This document shows, piece by piece, positions 44,986 through 55,796 of a stretch of 64,000 nt of DNA. The notes beneath the pieces are model-generated. The model had not been told where the DNA came from and did not search any database. It worked only from the letters and a program-made list of their open reading frames with translations. The first letter of the stretch is position 1. The number at the start of each line of letters is the position of its first letter. The DNA comes from Trigonopsis variabilis (Eukaryota > Ascomycota > Trigonopsidomycetes > Trigonopsidales > Trigonopsidaceae): positions 496,001 through 560,000 of the forward strand of contig PPXM03000009.1 in NCBI GenBank assembly GCA_003707065.3. Reading direction: 5' to 3'. The position numbers were made by a program, and so were the translations under genes.

Positions 44986-45885
44986 TTACTGGATGCTTCG
45001 GAAAAAGTTCATCATCCCTGTAAAGACGACAAGGAGAATACCACCTCCGGGGCCGAGACGAAGAACCTTAGGAAGAAACCCTTTATATAAGGCTCCAAAT
45101 CCCTCTTCACGATAAACAGTATAGACACTAGGGAAAGCCCAGTTATATTTCGGAACAACACCAGGGACTCGGACAGTGTTTTGGATACGACTCTTAACAA
45201 CATCAAAAGGACAATTGCAGATGGTACCACATGTACCTCCAATAGTACCAGCAATCAAATCATTGATAGTTTTGTGAGTAGGGCTGTTTGGCTTGGGTAG
45301 TAGTTCTCGAAGCTTGAAGATGACACCGAAATAACCAGCATTCCACACAATATGACGCCAAAGGGTGACTTCAAGACCATTATAAAGAGCCAAAGGTCCC
45401 TCCTGAGAGACAATCTTGCGGACACAATCCAGCATGCCATTATATTTACCAGCCGACGATCGGTCTTGAAGACGGATCTTAACCAACTCAAAAGGCACCA
45501 CCACAAAAGACTCGGTCGCGCCAGCGGTAGCACCAGTAAGGATAGATAATGGCTGATTCATCACCGACATACCAAACGCTTTTTTATAAAGGTTACCCCA
45601 CTCTTCATTGGCAGCAAACTTAGTGGCTCGCTTGGGAGCCTCCATAAGTATAGGAGCGGTGATACCACGATAAAGGGTGCTCACACCCTCGTTCTTAATG
45701 ATCTTGGCGAAGCAATCAAACATACCGTTATAGGTTTGTCCTCCGCTGCCTCCACCCACTTGAAGTTGAACTCGAGTCTTTACAACATCGAGAGGGTACA
45801 TGACCAAGATTTCCGAGATACCTGCGACTGCACCAGCAAGGAACTGATATCCAAAAGAAAGCGGCTTTTGTTCTGAATTAGACAT
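44986..45885 (-). CDS. ODC1: Mitochondrial 2-oxodicarboxylate carrier
   Basis: 299 aa, intronless. Mitochondrial carrier family with three repeats, each with the Px[DE]xx[KR] signature: PLDVVKTRVQ, PFELVKIRLQ and PFDVVKSRIQ. The substrate-contact region with PKRATKFAANE in repeat 1 and the overall length match yeast Odc1/Odc2, which exchange 2-oxoadipate and 2-oxoglutarate across the inner membrane for lysine metabolism. Divergent from DNA2 over 423 bp. Substrate is inferred from family likeness. Confidence 0.9.
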   Translation of the reverse strand: MSNSEQKPLSFGYQFLAGAVAGISEILVMYPLDVVKTRVQLQVGGGSGGQTYNGMFDCFAKIIKNEGVSTLYRGITAPILMEAPKRATKFAANEEWGNLYKKAFGMSVMNQPLSILTGATAGATESFVVVPFELVKIRLQDRSSAGKYNGMLDCVRKIVSQEGPLALYNGLEVTLWRHIVWNAGYFGVIFKLRELLPKPNSPTHKTINDLIAGTIGGTCGTICNCPFDVVKSRIQNTVRVPGVVPKYNWAFPSVYTVYREEGFGALYKGFLPKVLRLGPGGGILLVVFTGMMNFFRSIQ

Positions 45886-46308
45886 GGTGTGCTTCTATAT
45901 TAATCAATGCAATAGATGGCTTTTTATGATTCGACGCAAAAACTTTATATCAAAACGATCTATCCAAGAAAGAAAAAAAATATCTGCCTAGTTAGGTGTA
46001 GTACTCAGCTTCTCTATCTAGCTACCTGTAAGCCCCACTTTTCTCCCGTATTTACCCGGCTCTCGGGGACAGTAACCACTGCTTCGATAAAGGGAAAAAA
46101 GAAAATCCATAAAAGTGTAGCGCATCACGTGATCGCTGCAACCTCTACGCGTACCGTGACACGTTTCTTGGAGTGTCTGGGACATCGATTCAATAACAAG
46201 AGTTCAGTCGCTGTGTAGCTGTTCTATGGATCAGGACTCATTTGGTGGGATTGAGAGTCTGCAAAAAGATGGTGTGGGTAGAATTCTGGTACGCAGGATG
46301 AGCCTAAC
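45886..46308. other. Divergent promoter, ODC and DNA2
   Basis: 423 bp. It contains an ATG at 46226 that might belong to an extra 5' exon of DNA2 (see findings). Confidence 0.45.
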
Positions 46309-49300
46309 ATGCAGAGCAAATCCTTGTCAGGTTCTGATGAAGGTCTCAAAAAACTCAAGCGGGTAAGAAGCCTGGGCGGGATTAAAGAGAACATCCCTAA
46401 CGTGAAACGACTGTCCAGAGTTGTGGATCGCAGTGCAAGCGAAAGCAATTCGATTCGGGCGTTTACAGGAGATCAATCAAACGCAGCTGAGCCCCAATCG
46501 GTTGAGAAAAAGACACCCAAAAAGGCGAATGCTTCTAGACAGTCGGACGACCATGTTTCGTGGTTAGTGTCTCCTACCAATTTGGTCAGTCGGTCCTCTG
46601 TACCATCTGACTCAGTTGGTCCAATATCTTCGCCTTTACACCCCAACGTTGATGAACCTCTTTGTAATAATCAAGACCCTGTTCTCTCTTTATTTAGAGA
46701 GTACCAATCAAACGAATCTCCTCTTTCGATTAAGATAGATGATCCGTCACCTCGACATTCACACATGAGGATGCATCTTAAAGGGAGAATAAATCGACAT
46801 AATGATGAGGTGAAAGCCGATAGTAGGTCAGAGTCACGGATACCTTTTGCCCTAGATAATACCAAAGACATAGAGAATTCCGCCGACAAGAAATCCAGCT
46901 CGAAGTTGGCAGCATTAATTAATAGAATCAGAAGTTTTGGATCGCTGACTTCGAGTGGATCTGATGAACAGATGCGGCCAATTACCAGAAAACCATTATC
47001 TGAGCTACGAGTTACACCGAAACAAGAAAACATTTCCACAAACATAAGGAAGGTAAAATCAGATGGGAATATGCAGCATTGTTCAACAAACAAGACCGTG
47101 CCGTTGCAAAACATAGCTTCTCACTCTAGTCAAAACGCCTGTGAGAGTTTGGTGAATGCTAAACTGAATGACGTGACAGAAACGGAAGGGAGAAACACCA
47201 TATCAGGTGGGGCGTTTGAAGACGATACTGATGATGATTTTGGTTTTGATGATCTTGGTCAGCTTGATGACGAGGATTTTCTCGAGTTAGACATGCACCT
47301 AAATAAGGAGGCTGCGATTGCTGATCTTCCTGAGAAATCCGCGGCAACCCATGCAAACCATAGTGCACCATTAGTATTGGCTGCTCCAGCGTCGTCCGAT
47401 GATTACGGCGAATTTGATCTGTCTGATCTTGAGGTTGACGAAATGCAAGAACTGACCCGGATAGAACAAGAGTTAAACTTCAACGGCACTATCAGAAATA
47501 AAAGCGATTTTCAAGATTCCAAAGCTATTAGATCTTGGCTTCCCTCCCACTTTCGTCGCCTCATTGTCACCGATTATCACCCCAAACTTGAGCGTATCCA
47601 TGATATGCCTTCAAAACTCTCTTTTCAAGCGAAAGATCAACTGGAAGGACACCCTCTCTTGGTCGTGCTTGAGAGCAAATGGGCGGCTACAAAAATAGAA
47701 TATAACAATATACTACACGTGATTGGAGACAAGAAGGATGACTCCAAAGTATTAACTGTATCGCGGGACGAGCATCTTGTGATCGTTGAGCCCGACTTTC
47801 TGATATCAAGTACCGTGATTTCTGATTCGATTATTTGCCCTCGCAAATCAGCGATTACTGAAAGGGTCAAAGCTGCGACCAACGACATTTCTAAATATTT
47901 ACTCTATGGTAAGCTATTTCACTATATCTTCCAGATGTGTATGCAGGCCAGAAACTTCTCTGAAAGCTTCATCTCGGCGCAGCTTGAAATTGCTATTAAG
48001 AATTCCCTAAGCGAACTTTTAGCTCTTGATCTTTCAGTTGAAAATGTTAAAGCGACTCTCACTGAGAAGGCGCTCCACTTGCAAGAGTGGGCTGCCATTT
48101 TTGTATCAGATAAGATCCATCTCCAATCTGTTGTCGAGGAAGCCAGTGTTAATACCAAACTGAGGATATCAAAGGTTCTGGATATTGAAGAATCTGTGTG
48201 GAGTTCGACTTATGGGCTGAAAGGCAACGTGGACTGTACAGTGCAAGTGGATATTCAGAAAACCGGGTCAGAAATTCAGAAATTTGTCGTTCCTTTGGAA
48301 CTGAAGACGGGACGGGGATCTGGGTCTCTACCTCATCGAGCTCAGACCATGATTTATACTATGATGTTTGGCGAGCGGTATGGAGTTGAAATATATGGCG
48401 GTGTTCTGTTCTACAGCGAAAATAATAAGACAATACTCATAGAAAATGCACGGAGCATTATGCGGGATCTCCTCATGAGAAGAAACGAAATTGCATTCTA
48501 TATCAATCATAGGAATTTACTGCCCGAAATGATTAAGAATGAAAGAAAATGCCAGTCATGTTTTGTATCACATTCATGTTTCACTTATCATCAGCTTCTA
48601 GAGGATGGCGATGCTGAATCAAGTGGTGTACCAGATTGTTTTGATGCAAAGACCATTTCACTCAGTCAAACACATAAAGCCTTTTTTCGACATTGGCACA
48701 AGTTGATTGACAAAGAAGAAAAGGAGATCACGTTTGATCGATCGGAGATGTGGACCGTGTCGAGTGCAGACAGAGAAGCCAGCGGTAAAGGATTCAGTCA
48801 TGTCTTGATTAAATTAGGTTCAACCATTCACTACAATGACCGTCATAGGTTCCAATATATCTTCGAACGAGAAACACCGGCTGAAGGGAGTCCATTCTCT
48901 GATTCTCAATTTGGTGAAGGCGACCACCTTTTAATATCGGAAGAACCCGGCCAGTTTGGAATCGCTAGGGCTATTATTAAGAAGATAACGCGAAAGAACT
49001 TGGTGCTGGAGAGCGAATCCCTGATCTATGGTACTCGGCAGCGGTGTTCAGCTTTTCAGAACCAAGATAATCAGAATTATGTTCCTCGCCCAGACTGTAC
49101 CAACCCAAGAAGCATCAAAGTAGATAAGCCTAGTCGATTATACAGGCTGGATCGGGACGAAACAGGCATTTTTATGTCGATTCTAAGAGACAATCTGATC
49201 AAACTTTTCGTGAAAGATGGGGATGAGCATAGCCGACGGTTCATAGTTGATCTGGAGAAGCCACGTTTCCGGGATGATAATCATAGTCAGTATATCTTAG

Positions 49301-50781
49301 ACTCATTGAACGATTGTCAGAAACAGGCGATTTCCAAGAGTCTGAATACGGAGGATTACTCATTGATTTTGGGGATGCCCGGAACTGGCAAGACTACGGT
49401 CATTGCCAGCCTTGTAAAGGCTATTATTGACCAAGGAAAGACAGTCCTATTAACATCTTACACCCATAGTGCGGTGGATAATGTCCTGCTCAAGTTGAAG
49501 ACTTATAAGCTGAAAATCCTGCGGCTCGGTTCTCTTGCAAAGATCCATCCCGAAATATTATCATTTGTTGAAACGACATTTGATGATCCCCTTGATGAGA
49601 CGCTGCTCAAGAAAAAATACTCATCTATCCAAGTGGTGGCTACTACATGTATGAGCGTCAATCACCACATTCTAACCAAGGGGTTATTTGATTATTGTAT
49701 AGTCGATGAGGCTTCGCAGCTAACTCTCCCAACTTGCCTCGGACCTCTTCGGTTCGCGAAATCTTTTATTCTGGTAGGAGATCATTATCAGCTGCCTCCC
49801 TTAGTCAAGAGTCCTCAGGCGCGCCGTGATGGATTTGATGTGAGTTTATTCAGACTGCTCTCCGAGAAGCACCCCCAGGCGGTCACGGAACTGACTGAAC
49901 AATACAGAATGTGTGAGGATGTAATGCTCTTGTCCAATACTCTCGTCTACAATGGGCGGCTCAAGTGTGGAACGAAGAAAGTCGCGGACCAGACACTAAG
50001 TATACCAAATATACAAGCCTTGGCTGAATATCACAAAGCTGAAAAGCTGCCGTGTCCTGGAGACCAATCGTGTTGGATCAAGGAAGCTCTGAAAGAAAGG
50101 TGAGTGAGCTACCGCTTGAATGCGTACTAACAAAATAATAGAAGACGGGTGTTGTTTTTAAATACGGACGAACTTCCTGCGGCAGAGACATTTCTTCATC
50201 AAAGGACTCAGAATGAGGTGGAGGCCGAGATCGTCCGTCAGTTGACTGAAGCCCTTGGGCTTTGCGGTGTCCAAGATGGAGATATTGGTATCATCTCAGC
50301 TTATCGTGCTCAAATCCGACTCATTTCTCGATTACTACGTGGCAGACCGCAGCTGGAGATCTTGACTGCTGATAGGTTTCAAGGGCGAGATCGGGAATGC
50401 ATCATAATCTCTTTGGTGAGGTCGAATGCTCAAGCCGAAATTGGGGAATTACTTCGGGACTGGCGCCGATTGAATGTGACTTTCACAAGGGCACGATCAA
50501 AGATTATTCTGGTGGGATCGAAGAAGACTCTTCAGACTGGCGATGTTCTGCTGGACTTCTTCAAGCTGGTGGAAAACAATAATTGGCTTTACACTCTCCC
50601 TCCCTCGTCTCATCTTACTCATAATAAACTCGGCCATCCTATTCCCCCCTCTCAACTTTCCGAATCTCTATCCGCTCCCCGAAGCAGTCCTTTGAAAACA
50701 CCACGCGCTCCAAAGGTTTTCAGGGCCCAACAACAAGCATTTCACCATGGGCTACTGGGCAATGTTGATGATCAGCTTTAA
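46309..50781 (+). CDS. DNA2: Dna2 nuclease-helicase
   Basis: Two exons, 46309-50099 and 50142-50781, 1476 aa, 42-nt intron. Dna2 trims long Okazaki flaps and resects double-strand breaks. The long N-terminus (about 1-390) is disordered and acidic. The nuclease domain has the Fe-S cysteines, the first in IICPRKS near 509 and the other three in CQSCFVSHSC near 747-756. Its catalytic motifs are VDCTV near 640 and LELKTG near 663. The superfamily 1 helicase has Walker A GMPGTGKTT near 1022 and Walker B VDEASQ, and its late motif TADRFQGRDRE falls in exon 2. All key residues are present, and the length matches yeast Dna2 (1522 aa). Confidence 0.96.
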
Positions 50782-51425
50782 GTTGTAGGAATGAATTTAA
50801 AGAACTGGCCTCTATTCTGACGTAGCTACATCCTCCAATACCCGACATGAAACCTAGCAGATCGAGCTCTTCATTCCCCTATCCTCATCATAGCTCAGTC
50901 AGTCTACATTAATATCTGTTTCTCCTTCGATTTCTCTATAAAGACCTTATGCACATGCATTAGAATCTCAAGGCAGGGGGGCTCTTGACGCGGCACTTGC
51001 TGCACTATCAGACAGCCCTCACGCGGCAGGAGTGTCGCAGTTTTCAAAGGGGTAACCATCAGGAAGTCCCAAATGTAACAAGCTTTTATATCCTAATCTG
51101 GAATTGGTGCGCCCCATGATCCGGTTTAAAATATCAAACCGCTACATACTTCTTGCGAGTCGGGGCTCTGCTCCGATAACGTAAACCGAAAAGCAAGCCT
51201 TGTGTCGAGATAAAAAATGCGGCAAGGAAAATAAAGGATCCATGGGAATTTTCTTATAATATTACGTATGAGAGCAAAAGGTGTTTAACCGAAGGGTGGT
51301 CAGCCTGGTTACTCTCGGCCCGGCTAGACCGCCGGGTAACGGAGAGTCACAAGTCCCGCCCTCGCCGTGACGTCCCAGATCTTGATTACTCTTGCATTTT
51401 CTTGACTCTGTTCAAGCTTTATCGG
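50782..51425. other. Intergenic, upstream of PH-domain gene
   Basis: 644 bp. A GC-rich hairpin with 6-bp arms (CCCGGC and GCCGGG, 51319-51336) is followed by AGAG matching an upstream CTCT. It sits about 90 nt before the ATG, possibly in the 5' leader. Confidence 0.45.
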
Positions 51426-53282
51426 ATGCCTGTTCATCTGTCTAGGGCCAAGGCGGTGGAGGTTCCAAGACCTCCAGATTATTTGTCTGCAGATTCCTTC
51501 ACCGCTACACCACTGTCGTTTTGGTATCGACTGGATCCATTGAATCAGGAACAGATGGATAGTGTGAATATGAGGGCCCAATCGGTGGGCGAATCCTTAT
51601 CGCGGCTAAAAAAATCAAAGAGTCAGATGTTTCGACTTGGCTCATATTCTTCGGATCGATCACTTGCATCGGGCGACAATGCAAAGTGCGACAAACCTCC
51701 GGCTTACTCTATTCGGGAGCCCGCTCCATCGTTTGATCTTTGTGGCCCTAGACCACGCTTTCCGGTTTGGAATCATCCGGATGAAGGTCAAGAACAGCTA
51801 CCGGGATACTCATCACGCGTCTATCTTATCGGACAAGTTTTTCGCAAGTTAGAGATGGTCTCTCCCATATCCAAGGCCGTTCGACGAAGCTGGCAACGAG
51901 TCATAATGGTTGTTAATAATACAAAGCTCGAATTTTATAGTGCCCCCTCTGGGGCCGAAGATTTCTCTAATCAGGTGCTGTCCATTGAAGACAGGTCAGT
52001 TATGAGGAGTAAAGACGTCAAATATCCGGAATTCTTAACCTGTCAACGGAATAACTTGGTTGGATCGATTGGGCTTTTGGCTCCAAGAGACTCTTATTAC
52101 GAATCAACCGCTCATCAAGGCCACGGTGAATTCATTCTAAGAGCTTTATATGGTCAAGGAATGGAGGCCCAACGCCATTTGATTAGTTCCTATACTCTTC
52201 AGCATGCTGAGATTGGACTGGCAGTTGACTATAAAAAGCGAGCAAATGTGTTGCGAATCCGAGCAGAAGGCCAGCAGTTCGTCATTTCCTGTGGTTCTTC
52301 CGCTCGATGTGTGGAATGGTTCAGTGCTCTGCATGCTGGCATTAATCTGAGTTTGCCTATAGAGGATAGAATCGTCATGCCTGTTCGAACAGTCCCGAGA
52401 CGAAGACACCGACGTCGAAGAGCAGTCCTTGCTTGCTTGAGTGAATTACACATGGAATTGAATGATTCTTCCGCTTATGACCCCGCCTCCTTTTTCGCGG
52501 ACTCCGTATTGTCTCATATTCCCCATATGGACGAAGAAGCCCATGATGATGAGGGTGAGGATGATCTCGATCAACCCGTGGATCTAGATCATCGAGACGA
52601 GGAAGACGATGATCATCCAATACATCAATCGGATGAAGAATCTCTTGATGGCGAGTCGACCGTTCCTGACTCTCTTCCTATCGAAATAGGTTCCAATAGA
52701 GAACCTTTAGATATACCTTCTGCATCAGGCTCTGCATGCGTGGCTAGACGATCGGTGGTAACGAGCATTTCCTCGGAGAGCGCGAGCTCTTCGTCGTTGC
52801 GAGTCTTTTCCACGGTGGATTCCCTATCCACCGATATCACCAACCCGCATTCGCCTTCTCTCTGCGGAGCTAGCCATAAAACATCTATTTCTTCTGAAAC
52901 TGCATTAAATAACGAACCCAAATTTAACGAATCATGGCCTGAAATAACCATACCTCCAACTACCGGTGACTCTATCCGACTTTCCTCTCGCACTGCACCC
53001 TTCTCTCCTAGATCTCCTTCCTGCTTATCCCATAAATGGCATCCTCCTTCCTTTGCTCAGTCGCCAGAGATCTGGGCCCGATATTCGAAATATTGCATCA
53101 ACAGTTTGCCTTCACAGGCAGCCTGGAAATCGACCGTTGTGTCGCGGGCTCCTATAGAACGGCATAGCTCTTCACTCTTGGGCTGTGCTTTACACTCACT
53201 TACCGTGGGACCTAAGGATGATGACAATGGCTACCCCAGCGCACTCGTTGCATTTGTTAGAAGGGTAAAATGTGTTGGATGA
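51426..53282 (+). CDS. PH-domain protein (yeast YHR131C/YNL144C-like)
   Basis: 618 aa from ATG 51426, intronless; the frame continues to a TTG at 51402. It has a disordered N-terminus with proline-rich PPAYS and LPGYSS motifs, then a pleckstrin-homology domain about residues 130-310. The PH region begins at RVYLIGQVFRKLE, continues with WQRVIMVVNNTKLEFYSA, has an insert, and closes with the C-terminal helix ARCVEWFSALHAGINLSLPIEDR. A basic patch (RRRHRRRR) and a long acidic Ser-rich tail follow. This layout matches an uncharacterised fungal PH family. Likely a membrane-phosphoinositide binding regulator; no enzymatic motif. Confidence 0.78.
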   Translation: MPVHLSRAKAVEVPRPPDYLSADSFTATPLSFWYRLDPLNQEQMDSVNMRAQSVGESLSRLKKSKSQMFRLGSYSSDRSLASGDNAKCDKPPAYSIREPAPSFDLCGPRPRFPVWNHPDEGQEQLPGYSSRVYLIGQVFRKLEMVSPISKAVRRSWQRVIMVVNNTKLEFYSAPSGAEDFSNQVLSIEDRSVMRSKDVKYPEFLTCQRNNLVGSIGLLAPRDSYYESTAHQGHGEFILRALYGQGMEAQRHLISSYTLQHAEIGLAVDYKKRANVLRIRAEGQQFVISCGSSARCVEWFSALHAGINLSLPIEDRIVMPVRTVPRRRHRRRRAVLACLSELHMELNDSSAYDPASFFADSVLSHIPHMDEEAHDDEGEDDLDQPVDLDHRDEEDDDHPIHQSDEESLDGESTVPDSLPIEIGSNREPLDIPSASGSACVARRSVVTSISSESASSSSLRVFSTVDSLSTDITNPHSPSLCGASHKTSISSETALNNEPKFNESWPEITIPPTTGDSIRLSSRTAPFSPRSPSCLSHKWHPPSFAQSPEIWARYSKYCINSLPSQAAWKSTVVSRAPIERHSSSLLGCALHSLTVGPKDDDNGYPSALVAFVRRVKCVG

Positions 53283-54000
53283 GCCCTCTTTTTGTAATAT
53301 ACCTCGGATTTTCGGTTTTGGGTTTCAAGTTTTTATTTTGCCGTAGCCTCAATCTTTAGATCAACTCTGGTATCTGCCTTAGTTGACTGACATTGGCAAT
53401 GGTGCTATCATAAGTAGATTGCCCAACTCACTGGTTCTTAGTGTGCCTTTACCAAAATTATAAAGATAACAAAGGCCGACAGCTTAACATGTAATATATT
53501 CTGACTAGGACTCATTGGAGGGATTACATCTTTAAGGGAGGAATCCCCTGCAATCAATCTTTTTTGCGTTCTACCACCAATGCACAACTAAGTTCCAAGC
53601 GAGCCCGGGTGCCCGTGCCCGCCACATTACCCGGCCGTTACATTCTCTCTCAAGGTATAAGAGCTTCTCCAGTGGGGAAAAGTTTTCAAGCCTTTCCAAT
53701 AAACGACAGCATCAACTTTGTAGGTTTTGATGGTGACTGGCAAGGCTGAGAAGAACGATTGTTGCTGGGCGCCCGGGACTGAAAATACAGTGATGTCTCG
53801 GGAATCAGTTTATCGACATTCCTTACAAATCATCTCGTAATTGCAGACCCTTGCTGTAGAGAGGAAAAACATGGTAAAGTTCTGGTTGTGTATGGGGCCC
53901 AAGTTGATTAGAAAGGCACCAAAATTAGGCTCGGTTCGCAGCGGTGCAACGGAGACTGACCCTCGAGTCGTACACGCGGAACAATCATTGACCACTTCAG
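53283..54000. other. Intergenic, PH gene to CDF transporter
   Basis: 718 bp. Short frames at 53564-53749 and 53841-54062 are not convincing; the second overlaps the next gene's start in another frame. No repeats noted. Confidence 0.45.
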
Positions 54001-55647
54001 ATGGCCGTGCAGGGTCGATTGGCCCGCCAGACTTCAGCAGGGATAAGAAGTGGCTCGGCTAGACAATGCTTAAAACTTGGAAGTCGTTCAACATTGCTTC
54101 ATCATTCCTTACAAGTATATAATGGCCTGGCTACCACTGATCACCCGGCGTCCTACAAGAGGTTCTCGACTGTTTCAAAGGCTACAGCGAGGCCTGTTCT
54201 GACAACTTCATGTCACGCAATCGAAGTACTTACATCAATCTCCAACAACAGAGGATTCAGTCTCTGTCATGTCTTGAACCAAGCGAGCCATTCTGGGGAT
54301 AAGAGTGGCAATGACGGTCGTCATGCCAACGATGTGAAATCGACTGGGGTCGGGAGAAAGATCTCAAAGGAAGATGGGGAAGGAGATATAGATGAAGCTA
54401 TAAATAGTCATGGTCATGAGCACTCGCATGTCGATAGCGAAGGCCTTTCACATAGCCATGCAGAGACGACCTCAGGGGATCATTCCCATAGCCACTCGAT
54501 CTTTCATACACACTCTCATTCTCACTCTGATCTTGCTCTCTTAGCAGGGGATTCAAAGGATCCTAAAGTGGCAGTGACTCGATTGGGTCTGGCCGTGAAC
54601 ATTGGAATGGTCATTGCGAAAGGTGCGGGGGGGATAGCCTTTCATTCTGCAGCTCTGGTAGCCGATGCTATGCACGCCGTGTCGGATCTTTTATCTGACA
54701 TTGTCACCTTAGGGACGGTAACATGGTCTAAGCGCCCTCCCGATAGTAAATTTCCTGTTGGCTATGGAAAAATTGAAGCCATGGGATCTGCCCTAGTTTC
54801 GTCGCTCCTGTTAGCTACAGGAATCAACATTGGAATTGATAGTGCTCTGGTCGTCTGGCAGAGTCTGGTTACCCCTGAATTTCTCCATGTTATTCAAGAC
54901 TGGGCATCAATGCTACCTGGTTTTTCTGGTCATGGAGGGGCAGAAGCTGCTTCCCATGCCCATTCGCATCATCATTCCCATATTGTTAAACCAGGAGAGG
55001 TTCCTAGTATGAATGCAGCATGGTTAGCTTTGGGATCTATCGTCATCAAAGAATGGCTCTTTAGACGGACTATTCGAGTCGCTGAACAGACTAGATCTTC
55101 GGTACTGGTCGCAAATGCTTGGCATCATCGAACAGACTCGCTGACTGCCTTTGTAGCAGTAATTGCAATTGCAGGAGGTAGTCTTTTTCACTTGACTTGG
55201 CTGGATCCTCTAGGAGGTCTGATTGTATCGGGCTTGGTCATCTCCGCAGCCTATAAAGGAGGAAAAGATACAGTTTTTGAATTGTTGGATGCTAATGATA
55301 AGGAGACAGTTGTGCAGGCTGAGGACATTATCAAAAAATCGTTAGATTCTTTGGAAAAACAAGCCGAGTGGAAAGATGTCGTTGAGTCCCTGCAACTTGG
55401 AGGAGTATCTTCCCTAAAATCGGGGCCAAACTATGCGATTACTATTGATTTGGTTGCGAAGAATTCGTCTCCCATTCAGGTGACTACCAAGAAATTGGCA
55501 ACCTTGATGGGTGCTCTTGAGCATGCCCTTAAAGATGACATCTCAGGAGTAAAGGTTGTAAACTGTCGGCTACAGACCGAGAATTCAGAGAGGGCCATTA
55601 AGGAAGAATTAGAAAAGAATGATGAAATGTCCGGAAATAAAGGATGA
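54001..55647 (+). CDS. MMT1: Mitochondrial cation-diffusion-facilitator (Mmt1/Mmt2 type)
   Basis: 548 aa, intronless. The N-terminal 120 residues are basic and Ser/Thr/Arg-rich, fitting a mitochondrial presequence. A His-rich stretch follows (HGHEHSHVD, later HTHSHSHSD), then the CDF membrane domain with the metal-site blocks ADAMHAVSDLLSD and NAWHHRTDSLTAF. A second His-rich loop (HAHSHHHSH) lies between helices IV and V. A soluble C-terminal domain ends it. Yeast Mmt1/Mmt2 move iron out of mitochondria. The paired D..D and H..D residues of the transport site are present. Zn or Mn as substrate cannot be excluded. Confidence 0.88.
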   Translation: MAVQGRLARQTSAGIRSGSARQCLKLGSRSTLLHHSLQVYNGLATTDHPASYKRFSTVSKATARPVLTTSCHAIEVLTSISNNRGFSLCHVLNQASHSGDKSGNDGRHANDVKSTGVGRKISKEDGEGDIDEAINSHGHEHSHVDSEGLSHSHAETTSGDHSHSHSIFHTHSHSHSDLALLAGDSKDPKVAVTRLGLAVNIGMVIAKGAGGIAFHSAALVADAMHAVSDLLSDIVTLGTVTWSKRPPDSKFPVGYGKIEAMGSALVSSLLLATGINIGIDSALVVWQSLVTPEFLHVIQDWASMLPGFSGHGGAEAASHAHSHHHSHIVKPGEVPSMNAAWLALGSIVIKEWLFRRTIRVAEQTRSSVLVANAWHHRTDSLTAFVAVIAIAGGSLFHLTWLDPLGGLIVSGLVISAAYKGGKDTVFELLDANDKETVVQAEDIIKKSLDSLEKQAEWKDVVESLQLGGVSSLKSGPNYAITIDLVAKNSSPIQVTTKKLATLMGALEHALKDDISGVKVVNCRLQTENSERAIKEELEKNDEMSGNKG

Positions 55648-55796
55648 TTTACGAAGAATAAGATAACGAAGAGAAAACAAGTACGTTCACGTGATAAACT
55701 TGTAGTTTGGTAGAGAATCCTGTTGAGGGCGTGTCGAAATGGACGACATTAGCGTTTAAGAGTGGACCATAATTATTGTTCATGCCGTATTATGTT

